Below the pieces are notes generated by a model. The model was not told the DNA's origin. It searched no databases and was given only the letters and a program-made list of their open reading frames with translations. From assembly GCA_910579205.1 (NCBI GenBank), contig CAJTTD010000006.1:62001-126000 (forward strand): a stretch of DNA of 64,000 nt. Direction: 5' to 3'. A program made the translations under genes and the position numbers. Below are positions 34,620-43,084 of the stretch, piece after piece. The stretch comes from an uncultured Christensenella sp. Its GTDB lineage: Bacteria > Bacillota > Clostridia > Christensenellales > Pumilibacteraceae. Each line of letters starts with the position of its first letter. Positions within the stretch are counted from its first letter, which is position 1.

Positions 34620-35705
34620 ATGACAGAAGAAGACTATGACAAAATCGAGTCGCTGATTGGATATGAATTTAAGCGACGTGATCTACTGCAACAGGCGTTT
34701 ACACGCAAGAGTTACACGAACGAAACCAATGACGGCGATAACAACGAGGTGTTGGAATTTATCGGCGATAAGGCATTGGACTTCGTTGTGGTCAAGGCGT
34801 TAAGCGAATATCACGGCGAAATAAATAAACGCGATGAATATGCTTGCGACCTTACCGAGGGGAAACTCACCGAACTGAAAAAGAGGTTTGTCGAGAGTAC
34901 GATGCTTGCACATTGTATTGACGAACTTGATTTGAGCCAATATCTCATTATGGGAAAGGGCGATAAAAAGAATAACGTCCAAAACGATACTCACGTCAAA
35001 GAGGATTTGTTCGAGGCGATAATGGGTGCAGTGGCAATCGACAGCAATTGGGATATCAATGCCTTACAGGACGTTGCCGAGTTAATGCTCAATATCGACT
35101 ATTACTTGGAACACGGCTTTGACTACAAAGACAACTACGTTATGCTGATACAGCAATGGAGCCAAAAGAAATACGGCGAATTGCCGAGATATGCTTTTCA
35201 AGATACCGATGTGTATAGAGTCAATCGGATGATACACAATTATACAATGGTTGGGGTTCGTGATACAATAGAAAACGAAGACAGTGATGGACCGATTACT
35301 TGCAAACTTTATATTGATGACGGGAATACGTTTGTCGGCTTCGGTTATTCGAAAAGCAAGGCGCGAATGGCGGCGGCGGAAATAGCATACGATTATCTTG
35401 ACGAAAATGATATGCTATATACAATGGTAGACGCGATAGGCGAGCCGACGTGGGAGAAAGCCGTCAGTCAATTGCAAGAGCTTGCACAAAAAGGGTGTAT
35501 CTCGTTTCCCGAATATACTTTTGATGAACGACACGATGATGACGGGAATCCAATATGGTATTGCGAATGTCATGTAAACGGATACGAAGACTTTTATTGG
35601 TCGGAACAAAGTTCGAAAAAGATAGCCAAAAGAAATGCCGCCCACGGGATGTTGCTGAATGTTCTCGGCATGCCCGATGATGGCGACGATGATTGGGATG
35701 ACTGA
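34620..35705 (+). CDS. RNase III-family endonuclease with two dsRNA-binding domains
   Basis: 361 residues versus about 230 for housekeeping RNase III. The catalytic domain (about 5-155) has NEVLEFIGDKALD, matching the signature N-E-x-L-E-F-x-G-D, and EDLFEAIMGAV with the second Asp/Glu pair in the right spacing, so the metal-binding acidic residues are kept. Two dsRBD-like units follow: about 170-265 (ending SKSKARMAAAEIAYDYL) and about 280-350 (ending SSKKIAKRNAAHGMLLNVL). One C-terminal dsRBD is normal; two is unusual in bacteria. The C-terminus is acidic. It should cut double-stranded RNA. Its place in an accessory island beside SLOG, AbiH and TIR genes, and its operon with a HicA-like gene, argue for defence rather than rRNA processing. 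ATACGGAGG precedes ATG 34620. Confidence 0.85.
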   Translation: MTEEDYDKIESLIGYEFKRRDLLQQAFTRKSYTNETNDGDNNEVLEFIGDKALDFVVVKALSEYHGEINKRDEYACDLTEGKLTELKKRFVESTMLAHCIDELDLSQYLIMGKGDKKNNVQNDTHVKEDLFEAIMGAVAIDSNWDINALQDVAELMLNIDYYLEHGFDYKDNYVMLIQQWSQKKYGELPRYAFQDTDVYRVNRMIHNYTMVGVRDTIENEDSDGPITCKLYIDDGNTFVGFGYSKSKARMAAAEIAYDYLDENDMLYTMVDAIGEPTWEKAVSQLQELAQKGCISFPEYTFDERHDDDGNPIWYCECHVNGYEDFYWSEQSSKKIAKRNAAHGMLLNVLGMPDDGDDDWDD

Positions 35706-35716
35706 GGAGGCGAGCT

Positions 35717-37114
35717 ATGAAAATACTGTCTACTAAGTTATCTCTTAAAACGGAAGTCACAAAAGAGCAAGTTTATCAAACGATAATACGGTGGCTCAAA
35801 GAAAACAAACCGTGCGCGGCAGTCGGTGAGCAATTCGAGCAAATCGAGAATAAGGATGATGTTCGTATAGTAGAGGGATATGCTACAATAGAAACGCTGA
35901 CAGGGAAGAGAAACGATACGCAATATCTCGCCGTGCGGATGACTCATATCTACAGGGAACAAACATGGGAAACCGAAATACTCTACGGCGAAAGCGCGAC
36001 CGAGAAAAGCGTAACGATACACGTGAATTGTTCAGGCGATACGACATTATTCAAAAAAACGCCGATAGCGCGAACTGAAATCATACGCGCCTTTATATCT
36101 GACGGAATGATAAAGAATGAAAAACTTCCGATGCAAGCAACGCCGATATATGCCGATAATAAAATGCTCGATTATCTCGCATCTGCTATGAATACACGTT
36201 ATGACCAAGCTATCCCTATGGTCTATGTCAGCAAAATATTCAACAGTTCGGGTTATAATGTCGACATCGATAAACTGTCGCGCAACTTGGCGGGCATTGC
36301 ATACATAGTAGCGGAGCGCAACGGAGATTTTGGATTCAACTTAAAAGAGCGCACGAACGGAATAAATCCGTACAATGGTCATATCGCAATTTATTATCCC
36401 AACGGAAAAATAGATAGATTGCGACCGAGCGAAGTATCCGTGTATGGGGAGGCGGACAGCCGAATAATGGATGATGTGATTTCCGCGGTCACAGCTCAAG
36501 TAGAAAAAGATGCGCCGATGTGGCAACAACTTTACGAGGATAAAAGGGCAGCCGATACGGCTTTGCTTGATGTCTTTATGGGTGAATTCGACAGTATGGA
36601 AGCGAGGCTCAAAGCCGCCAAAAAGCGAATTGCCGAACTCACGGAAGAGAATGCGATGCTGCGAAACAAAAACGAAAGTCTTCAAGCTGCATTCGATGCA
36701 AGTGGGATAGAGGAATGTATTATATCGAAATCCCCGATTGCCGAGTTCTTCTATGGGGAACAGCACGACCTTCTCATTACGGTGCTTAAAGAGGCGGCGG
36801 ATAGGTGTGGCAGTTCCGATATGCGCAAGTATGAGCTCATCAACTCGCTGTTGGAAAACAATGAGTATATCGGGAACGGACGCGAAACACTCAATGTAGT
36901 CAAACGCGTGCTGTCGAGTGGGGTGCAATTATCAATGCGTGATATGGCTGAATTGGAGCGTGTAGGGTTTCGGCTTGTAAGCGACAATCCGCATTATAAA
37001 TTTTTATATTGTGGGAACGAGCGGTATTGGTTTACGGTATCGAAAACACCAAGCGATAGACGGAGCGGACAGAATAACGCCTCGGATATTATAAAGCGGC
37101 TGTCGGTTTACTAA
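35717..37114 (+). CDS. Hypothetical protein with coiled coil and HicA-like C-terminal domain
   Basis: 465 residues, partner of the RNase III-like gene (12-base gap, GAGGAGG ribosome site). Three regions are visible: an N-terminal alpha/beta domain of about 250 residues that I cannot name (contains YADNKMLDYLASAMN and NGHIAIYYPNGKID); a coiled coil at about 285-325 (MEARLKAAKKRIAELTEE...); and a C-terminal part ending in MAELERVGFRLV, HYKFLYCGNERYWFTVSKTP and SGQNNASDIIKRL, which resembles HicA toxins and related proteins with a dsRBD-like fold. The HicA catalytic His (usually GSH) appears as NPHYKF. No transmembrane segment. A dsRNA-binding or toxin role is inference. Confidence 0.7.
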   Translation: MKILSTKLSLKTEVTKEQVYQTIIRWLKENKPCAAVGEQFEQIENKDDVRIVEGYATIETLTGKRNDTQYLAVRMTHIYREQTWETEILYGESATEKSVTIHVNCSGDTTLFKKTPIARTEIIRAFISDGMIKNEKLPMQATPIYADNKMLDYLASAMNTRYDQAIPMVYVSKIFNSSGYNVDIDKLSRNLAGIAYIVAERNGDFGFNLKERTNGINPYNGHIAIYYPNGKIDRLRPSEVSVYGEADSRIMDDVISAVTAQVEKDAPMWQQLYEDKRAADTALLDVFMGEFDSMEARLKAAKKRIAELTEENAMLRNKNESLQAAFDASGIEECIISKSPIAEFFYGEQHDLLITVLKEAADRCGSSDMRKYELINSLLENNEYIGNGRETLNVVKRVLSSGVQLSMRDMAELERVGFRLVSDNPHYKFLYCGNERYWFTVSKTPSDRRSGQNNASDIIKRLSVY

Positions 37115-37309
37115 TCGATTAAGAGGAACAGCACCCAGGTTGCTGACCCTCAAATGCGAGATTTAATAAAACTACACAAAAAGCCCTTGCTTTTACAGGA
37201 GTAGCTATATACGCAAATTTCGTAGTAGGTGTGGATAGTGAGACTAACTGTACATGAGCAAAAGTACACAAAAAGCGGAACTCGTATAAGTAAGTTCGCC
37301 GCGCTGTTT

Positions 37310-37358
37310 GGCGGGCTTGGGCAATGCGCCTAGCCCGCCGCGATCTCGCGGTAATCTT
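37310..37358. repeat. Island hairpin repeat B
   Basis: GGCGGGCT (37310-37317) pairs with AGCCCGCC (37332-37339), followed by CGCGATCTCGCG and GTAATCTT. The block from AGCCCGCC to AATCTT matches repeat A (33049) with only two changes; the tRNA-like tail is degenerate here (AATCTTTAAAAGTGCAC). The rest of the 343-base gap 37115-37457 holds only the AbiH promoter region. Confidence 0.7.
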
Positions 37359-37413
37359 TAAAAGTGCACTAATATAAAAATTCTACAATTCTGATGAAAT
37401 AGAAGATATCGGC

Positions 37414-37441
37414 TTTACTTGCGATCAGGTTGTGTTATAAT
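37414..37441 (+). promoter_or_regulatory. Promoter of the AbiH-like gene
   Basis: TTTACT (37414-37419), 16-base spacer, TATAAT (37436-37441). The GGAGG ribosome site starts 6 bases later, so the leader is very short. Confidence 0.65.
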
Positions 37442-37457
37442 GTAATTGGAGGTTAAG

Positions 37458-38378
37458 ATGTCTAAACTAATTATCATAGGAAACGGATTCGATTTAGCGC
37501 ATAAAATCCCAACAAGTTATAATGATTTTAGAAAATATTTAATCAATAAATATCCTGTTGCGTATAACAATAAGCAAAGAATTATATGCATTGATGAAAT
37601 AACTGATATAAAACTTATAGCGACAGAGTTAATGCTATATGCAATTGATCATGCAAATGGGGAAGATTGGTCCGATTTTGAAGCATCACTTTCAATTATT
37701 AATTTTAAAGATAAATTTCCGAGACATGAACATAGAGTGGATCCTTATGAAGACAATAATACAGCAGCCGAATATTTAATGTATGTAATGGAATTAACAG
37801 AAATTTTTGAAAAATGTGTAAAATTTTGGAGAGAGTTGTTAAACGATTGGATCAAAGAAGTCGAAAGATCGATTGAAAATTATCGTTATGATCCGATAGA
37901 TTCAATTTGTAATCTACTGAATGGCGATGTAAAAATAATGACTTTCAATTATACGAAGACTATTCAAATTTTATATGGTAAATTGGGAGTGAAACACATA
38001 CATAACCGAGTAGGCCAAGAACTTATTTTTGGGCATAGCAATATTAGTCCTAAATATCAAGAAGATTGTGATAATTCTTTGGTTTCCAATTTTTTAGATG
38101 ATATACTTGAGATGTTATATAAGAATACAGATAGACAATTTTCTAAATATAGAGACTTCTTTAAAAAAATTGGTTCGGATAGTTATGAGATATATTCCTA
38201 TGGTTTTAGTTATGGTATGTGCGACAGTTCTTATATTAAGTTTATTATAAGTAAAGTTCCGGAGAATGCAATATGGAAATTTACAAAGTATGATTCGCTG
38301 AATAAAGAATTTATGCGAAGAACAAAAATTAAGTTAAGGAAATGGGGATTTAAAGGAACATTTGCAATTTATGAATAG
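37458..38378 (+). CDS. AbiH-family abortive infection protein
   Basis: 306 residues. The N-terminal LIIIGNGFDLAHKIPTSYNDF is the AbiH family signature (IxGNGFDLxxGLxTxYxxF), and a later MTFNYTKT and HIHNRVGQELIFGHSN match the conserved NYT and H-G-x segments. AbiH was found as a lactococcal phage-abortive protein; its biochemical activity is not established. GGAGG at 37448-37452 fixes ATG 37458 (TTG 37446 lies upstream of the ribosome site). AT-rich composition and solitary position suggest horizontal gain. Confidence 0.9.
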   Translation: MSKLIIIGNGFDLAHKIPTSYNDFRKYLINKYPVAYNNKQRIICIDEITDIKLIATELMLYAIDHANGEDWSDFEASLSIINFKDKFPRHEHRVDPYEDNNTAAEYLMYVMELTEIFEKCVKFWRELLNDWIKEVERSIENYRYDPIDSICNLLNGDVKIMTFNYTKTIQILYGKLGVKHIHNRVGQELIFGHSNISPKYQEDCDNSLVSNFLDDILEMLYKNTDRQFSKYRDFFKKIGSDSYEIYSYGFSYGMCDSSYIKFIISKVPENAIWKFTKYDSLNKEFMRRTKIKLRKWGFKGTFAIYE

Positions 38379-39345
38379 TGAATTGTTGTAAAATAAGTCA
38401 TAGTAAATAATAAGTTAAGGTGGAACAAAGTTGATTAAAACAAAGCAAGTAAAATACTATTGCAAAAAATACGCGAATTCTTTATTAGAAATTTATTGTA
38501 AGAAATAGTGTGTTTCTTGATATTTTATATAAAGTTTATTTAAAATATATAATACCTTGAAGGTGATTGAATCGTATATGCATTTATACAAGACGGCGTA
38601 GCGTATGAAATAAAATTGTTAATATCAAAATGATTTTCTCGCAATATACTAATAACGGAAAATTTATTTTAGCCGGCGTTCATTACTCAACAGCATAATT
38701 ATTTATACTATAAGAGAACTGTTGAGTAGTTGCATTAGCAAATAATGATGATAGCTTCAAAAAGCAATCAAAAAATTCAATTTTAATAGTACTGATTGAA
38801 ATAAGTGAACTTTTGATGCGGTTTAATATCAAGAATTTGCTTTTGGAAATTTATCATGTGAAATAGTAAAGATTTTAGGGGCTTGACAAGGCGTATAATC
38901 TATGTGCGAGAGAACTAATCTATTTTCGTGAAATGAAACATAAATGACATCCGTTTTTTTGACCGAAATGGATGGTAAAAATAGAGCAGAACATATAATT
39001 AAGTAAAGCAGCAAGGCCGTATCTTAATGAATAGGAACATAGCAATATGCTACTGTTCGCACCGCCGAATTTGCCCGTGGAAAAAACATAACATGGAAAA
39101 GGCATAACGCTGTAGATAATTTCAAAATGCGTTATATGCTATTCACAAGAGCCATCCGCGATCCTGCGGTATTCTTGTCGTGAGTATGAAACTTAACGAA
39201 ATATGACGAATAATCAATTGTGTAATTTAACACCCATACTCTATTATATAAAGTGAAAGTAATGGGCTTGTACATTGGAGTGAGAAAAATTTACATATTC
39301 TTTCACTTTGTATTGTGCCGTGAAAGCCATGGAGTTTGACTTTTC
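38379..39345. other. About 1 kb without a recognisable gene
   Basis: AT-rich, with no open frame that has both a ribosome site and a plausible product. It contains an inverted repeat ACTCAACAG (38685-38693) / CTGTTGAGT (38719-38727) with a 25-base loop, and the hairpin-repeat relic at 39149. It may be decayed cassette DNA. Confidence 0.6.
39149..39186. repeat. Island hairpin repeat C (degenerate)
   Basis: GAGCCATCCGCGATCCTGCGGTATTCTTGTCGTGAG corresponds to the palindrome-plus-tRNA-end part of repeat A (CCGCGATCCCGCGGCAATCTTGTCGG), with the upstream hairpin arm missing. (Longest shared run is under 10 bases, so it is a relic.). Confidence 0.5.
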
Positions 39346-39374
39346 TTGACAAATTATTATAAATAAAGTACACT
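39346..39374 (+). promoter_or_regulatory. Promoter of the TIR gene
   Basis: TTGACA (39346-39351), 17-base spacer, TACACT (39369-39374). Transcription would start near 39381, leaving a leader that holds the GAGGT ribosome site. Confidence 0.6.
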
Positions 39375-39407
39375 GTTATAGAATTGTTGTATAGAGGTAA
39401 AGTCAAT

Positions 39408-40145
39408 ATGGATTTGGATTATGGACCGGTAAAGGTAATTAAAGTCAAATATAAAGGTTTAATCGGATATTATGATGATGACGATTTAAGTAAAGCCATA
39501 GTTTATCGCGGAGATATGTGTCGCGGATGTTATGTGCTTGTTTCGTATAAGTATTTGACTGATGAAATTACAGTACGAGATTTAAAAGATCGTATTCAAT
39601 ATTTACGCCAAAGATTAGCACAATTCGAGCTGGGAATAGAATGCGACATTTATGAATTGCATAATTTGCATGAGGAGCTACATTTTTCTGAAAATTTATT
39701 GAATGAGAAATATTTCAACCACTATACTTGGTCAAGAATAGCGGATAAAAAAGTGTTTATTTCTCATGCATCACAAGATACTCAGTTGGCGATAGATATT
39801 GCGTTGGACTTAAAAAAATACGGAATAGACACCTGGTTAGACACATGGGATTTAAAATTGGGACACAGCATTCCAAAAGAAATAGGAATAGCGCTTGATA
39901 ATTGCGATGCAATCATTTTACTGTATTCAAAAGATTATATAAATTCGACATTTTGCAACGACGAGTGGGAAGCGTTTTATATAAAATTTAATAAACAAAA
40001 ACCACATGCAATTTTGCCAATTATGATCGGTGATGTAGATCCGCCGGCACTCATCGCGGCAAGAAAGTATTTGCGTTACGACACTTTGAGCATTAGATAT
40101 AATAATATGCTCCATGAAATAGTGGAAGCGCTGACAACAAAATAA
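39408..40145 (+). CDS. TIR-domain protein
   Basis: 245 residues. The TIR domain (about 114-240) starts KKVFISHASQDTQLAIDIAL, continues with TWLDTWDLKLGHSIPKEIG and CDAIILLYSKDYINSTFCNDEW; E186/E188 in NDEWEAF are at the position of the NADase catalytic Glu. Residues 1-110 are a separate part: a beta-rich start, then helices (VRDLKDRIQYLRQRLAQFE) that could form a coiled coil or sensor. Bacterial TIR effectors deplete NAD or make cyclic ADP-ribose signals in anti-phage defence. No partner sensor gene lies beside it. ATG 39408 follows GAGGT; a TTG frame from 39384 would overlap the ribosome site. AT-rich. Confidence 0.88.
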   Translation: MDLDYGPVKVIKVKYKGLIGYYDDDDLSKAIVYRGDMCRGCYVLVSYKYLTDEITVRDLKDRIQYLRQRLAQFELGIECDIYELHNLHEELHFSENLLNEKYFNHYTWSRIADKKVFISHASQDTQLAIDIALDLKKYGIDTWLDTWDLKLGHSIPKEIGIALDNCDAIILLYSKDYINSTFCNDEWEAFYIKFNKQKPHAILPIMIGDVDPPALIAARKYLRYDTLSIRYNNMLHEIVEALTTK

Positions 40146-40549
40146 ACATATAAATTAGTATAAGTATCAACGGCAATAGAGTTTGTTGTTAGCAAATTCT
40201 TTTCAAGTGATCAAGCTTTTAAAGAAAAAGAAGAAAACCTAATTAAATAATCAATTACGATATTGTCAAACCTACTATAGAAAAGGCGGGATTTAATAAA
40301 ATACATATAAAAGTCGGTCCGAAAGCTTTTGATTTTCGGATCGATTTATTATTGCGAGCGTCGAGCCGTTGTGTTGATGTCGCGAATCGCAGCCGCGCCG
40401 ACCAATCGCGTAGTCGAACGTTTCCGCGCCGTGATCAAGTCTAAGCTACCCAATCAACTCGTTTTTCTTATGCTGCCGCTGTTTAAGCGGTTGAAAGGCT
40501 GTTGTATGTAATTTTTTCAGATCTGTCGTCGCATTCAGTACAATGACCA
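40146..40549. other. Intergenic stretch without a supported gene
   Basis: The left part is AT-rich and continues the TIR-gene composition. TCCGAAA (40318-40324) / TTTCGGA (40334-40340) forms a weak terminator-like hairpin. From about 40360 the composition returns to host-like GC. A 60-codon frame at 40329-40511 has no ribosome site and no recognisable product. Confidence 0.55.
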
Positions 40550-41209
40550 TTATTCTCCATACCCGACGATAACGGCTTTCGTCCAATTCAAGAGCAATTC
40601 CGACATTTCTTCAAATCGTATGTTCGCGCCGCGTTTCAATGCCAATGCCGTATCGAGAACGGCGGACGGAGGGTCGACAGCTTTTTGCAATTGGTCTCTT
40701 GATTTGATATAATTGCCCGTCTCGTAAAACCAAACCGCTTGCAAAACAAAGACAGCCGATTTATATAGCGCGCGCAGTATATCGGCGCTTTTCTCATGCA
40801 CGAAATTATGAACGCAAGCATGATATATGTTGCACGCCCCTATGCGTATAGCGCGCTGTACTGCTTTACGGTCTATCTTTTCGAGCAAGCGATCGAGCGA
40901 GCCTTTGATCGGCACGGTATCGTAGTAAAATTGAAATAGGTCGCTCGCTTCCCACGCCGAAAGTTCAGCTATGCCCGAAATAAAACCGCAAACGAGTTCG
41001 CGGTGGGGCAAAGCGTCGAGCATATCTCTATATGTTTTTAGGTCGTCAATGCGCAGCTCGTCGAGGATAACTACCGCGTCGATATCGCTCGTTTCGGTTG
41101 CCTCGCCTCTGCCGTAACTGCCTTGCAAGCCGATAAACCATACGCGGTCCGTGAACGTCTGTTCTACTTTTTCCGCAAAAGTTTTAATCCATTTATTAAT
41201 GTCTATCAT
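40550..41209 (-). CDS. Nucleotidyltransferase-domain protein
   Basis: 219 residues. The N-terminal polymerase-beta-type nucleotidyltransferase motif is LQGSYGRGEATETSDIDAVVI (about 30-50; G-S then D-x-D), with a third acidic residue likely further on. The C-terminal half (about 100-215) is all helical, as in aminoglycoside nucleotidyltransferases or MNT-HEPN-like proteins. It may transfer a nucleotide to a small molecule or protein; the target is unknown. AAAGGAGCGGCG lies before ATG 41209 on the minus strand, and a TTGAAA-17-TATACT promoter is at about 41262-41234. Confidence 0.8.
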   Translation of the reverse strand: MIDINKWIKTFAEKVEQTFTDRVWFIGLQGSYGRGEATETSDIDAVVILDELRIDDLKTYRDMLDALPHRELVCGFISGIAELSAWEASDLFQFYYDTVPIKGSLDRLLEKIDRKAVQRAIRIGACNIYHACVHNFVHEKSADILRALYKSAVFVLQAVWFYETGNYIKSRDQLQKAVDPPSAVLDTALALKRGANIRFEEMSELLLNWTKAVIVGYGE

Positions 41210-41358
41210 CGCCGCTCCTTTTTCTTTATAATAAGTATAGCACGGTGTCGGTCGTTTTTCAACTAACGGCGCAGACATTTATTTATACGTTTGCAGTCTC
41301 ATCGCCGTAAGACTGTCGATTCGATATAACGTGAAAAGTATATCGTTTGTCTATACGC

Positions 41359-41387
41359 TTGCCCGCAACTACCGTATTTGATATAAT
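41359..41387 (+). promoter_or_regulatory. Promoter of the DUF5131 gene
   Basis: TTGCCC (41359-41364), 17-base spacer, TATAAT (41382-41387), then AAAAGGAG before ATG 41407. Confidence 0.7.
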
Positions 41388-41406
41388 ATAGAAAAGGAGA
41401 AAAGAT

Positions 41407-42114
41407 ATGGTAAGATGGGATCCTTGGCGGGGCTGCCGCAGACATAGCGAAGGGTGCAAATACTGTTATATCCATAAGGGCGATCTAAAGCGCAATGTGG
41501 TTACCGATGATATAGTCAAGACGGATAATTTCTATGCGCCGATCGCTAAGAACAAATCGGGCGCATATAAGATGAAATCGGGGCAGACGGTGTTTGTCTG
41601 CTTTTCTTCGGACTTTTTGATAGAGGATGCCGACGAATGGCGAGCCGAATGTTGGCAGATGATACGCGAGCGCTCCGACTTGAACTTTCTGTTTTTAACA
41701 AAGCGTATCGAGCGGTTTTCGGAATGTATCCCCGACGATTGGAACGACGGATACGACAACGTCATCGTTGGGTGTACTGTGGAAAATCAAGACAGAGCCG
41801 ACTTCAGGCTGTCCGTATTTAACAAACTTCCCATAAAGCATAAAAACATAATCTGCCAGCCGTTGATAGAGAGAATAAATATCGCGGCGTATCTGGACGG
41901 TATCGAATTGGTAGTAGTAGGCGGCGAGTCGGACATAAACGCTCGACCGCTCGACTATGAATGGGTGCTTGACATACGCGAGCAATGCGTGTCGCGTAAC
42001 GTGCACTTCGAGTTTAGGCAGTGCGGAACGCATTTTGTCAAGGACGGAAAGCAATACACCGTTGCTACTCGCGATCTGTGCAGTCAAGCGCGGAAAGCTA
42101 ACATAAATTTTTAA
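41407..42114 (+). CDS. DUF5131 / phage Gp37-Gp68-family protein (radical-SAM-like)
   Basis: 235 residues. WDPWRGCRRHSEGCKYCYIHKG is the family's N-terminal motif; the cysteines in C-x7-C-x2-C resemble a radical SAM cluster site. Further blocks are VFVCFSSDFL, FLFLTKRIERF, VIVGCTVENQ and VVVGGESD, all typical of phage Gp37/Gp68 proteins of unknown function. AAAAGGAG precedes ATG 41407. A single-gene unit at the right part of the accessory island, divergent from the nucleotidyltransferase. Confidence 0.85.
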   Translation: MVRWDPWRGCRRHSEGCKYCYIHKGDLKRNVVTDDIVKTDNFYAPIAKNKSGAYKMKSGQTVFVCFSSDFLIEDADEWRAECWQMIRERSDLNFLFLTKRIERFSECIPDDWNDGYDNVIVGCTVENQDRADFRLSVFNKLPIKHKNIICQPLIERINIAAYLDGIELVVVGGESDINARPLDYEWVLDIREQCVSRNVHFEFRQCGTHFVKDGKQYTVATRDLCSQARKANINF

Positions 42115-42198
42115 GCTGGTTTTTATTTTGCATGATCATACGGCACGCACGGCAATAGAACAGATTTTATAAAAATACCCATAGCCGAATACTCCTTA

Positions 42199-42227
42199 TT
42201 GACAGAGTTTTTTGTTTGTGTTATAAT
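42199..42227 (+). promoter_or_regulatory. Consensus promoter of the small lipoprotein gene
   Basis: TTGACA (42199-42204), 17-base spacer, TATAAT (42222-42227). It shows that the in-frame TTG at 42199 is a -35 box, not a start. Confidence 0.85.
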
Positions 42228-42252
42228 TCAAGAAAAAAAGGAAGCAAGAAAA

Positions 42253-42609
42253 ATGAAAAAAACTTACAGCAAGATTTTGTCCGTCGTTCTCGCTTTGTGT
42301 TGCTTTTTGCCCGTTCTCGCATTTTTAGGTTGTTCTAATGATAAACTTACCGAAGCAGAACAAAGAATGGTTGGTGAATGGAATAGTTGCACTTTCAATG
42401 ATGACAGAACAGTTACGGTAAACGGCAACTATGCAGGTACATTTAGAGAACTTACTGACAGAAGAACCGAAAATAGAGCAGTGATCGAATTAACGTTCTC
42501 TTATGACGGAGAAACTCGTTCTATGCAATACTATTATTTAAATAGTGATCCCGACATGCTTATACCCACAGACAGTAGTTTAGGTTTGCCTTATATCACG
42601 CGAAAATAA
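42253..42609 (+). CDS. Small lipoprotein
   Basis: 118 residues. A lipoprotein signal (KKTYSKILSVVLALCCFLPV) ends in AFLGC with Cys near residue 28 as the lipidation site. The remaining 90 residues are polar and beta-rich (VGEWNSCTFNDDRTVTVNG), resembling small lipocalin-like secreted proteins of clostridia; no family is assigned. AAAGGA precedes ATG 42253. A single gene between its own promoter and a strong terminator. Confidence 0.7.
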   Translation: MKKTYSKILSVVLALCCFLPVLAFLGCSNDKLTEAEQRMVGEWNSCTFNDDRTVTVNGNYAGTFRELTDRRTENRAVIELTFSYDGETRSMQYYYLNSDPDMLIPTDSSLGLPYITRK

Positions 42610-42632
42610 ATGTTATATAAATCAGTTTATTT

Positions 42633-42660
42633 ACCCGTCGCTTTTTGCGTCGGGTTTTTT
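42633..42660 (+). terminator. Intrinsic terminator
   Basis: ACCCGTCGC / GCGTCGGGT with a TTTTT loop and a run of six T residues. Confidence 0.9.
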
Positions 42661-42669
42661 CGTGCCGTT

Positions 42670-42855
42670 TTACGGCGGCTCGAGCTTAGGCGCTTCTTTG
42701 CTAAGCTCGAATAGAACGCATGCCTTATTGTCCGACACGCGACGTTGCTGTACTTTGAAATTCCCGCAATAGCCGCACGGCTTGTTGTAAAAAGTTTCGC
42801 AAGTGGGCAAGTAAAATCTACACTCGATACAGCAATGCGCAATGGTGTTTGTCAT
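42670..42855 (-). CDS. Possible small cysteine-rich protein
   Basis: 61 residues with seven cysteines: HCCIECRFYLPTCE, then PCGYCGNF and a lone C near KAC. The pairs could bind zinc. The composition looks selected rather than random, and short proteins of this kind occur in clostridia. There is no clear Shine-Dalgarno site before ATG 42855 and no promoter was seen, so the call is tentative. Nothing else fills 42661-42987. Confidence 0.45.
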   Translation of the reverse strand: MTNTIAHCCIECRFYLPTCETFYNKPCGYCGNFKVQQRRVSDNKACVLFELSKEAPKLEPP

Positions 42856-42986
42856 GAGTTCGTTCTATTTTCGCAGCCTATATAAGATATTAAAACGTTT
42901 TCCATAATAAATAAACTCTATCATAACGCGTTGAAAATTAAAAAGTATGATCGTGCCGATAGATGTTGCCGCAGAGTCGATATAAA

Positions 42987-43020
42987 TAAACCGTTCGGGG
43001 AAGTACTTCCGAACGGTTTA
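42987..43020. terminator. Long palindrome downstream of the giant gene
   Basis: TAAACCGTTCGG... / ...CCGAACGGTTTA with an inner GGAAGTACTTCC palindrome. It lies 65 bases after the stop of the minus-strand giant gene; on that strand it is followed by TTTATATC, so it probably acts as its terminator. Confidence 0.65.
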
Positions 43021-43084
43021 TACTTTTGTCATGCCGCAAGCAAGCGTTGCGTATGCCGATATGCGATCGTTGATCGGGCTTTTT

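Noticed and set aside
38829..39105. Two overlapping 61-codon minus frames in the 1-kb gap
   Set aside because: No ribosome sites and no recognisable products; the region looks decayed.
33049..39186. Repeats A-C as a CRISPR array
   Set aside because: Only three diverged copies separated by kilobases of genes, no regular spacers and no cas genes.
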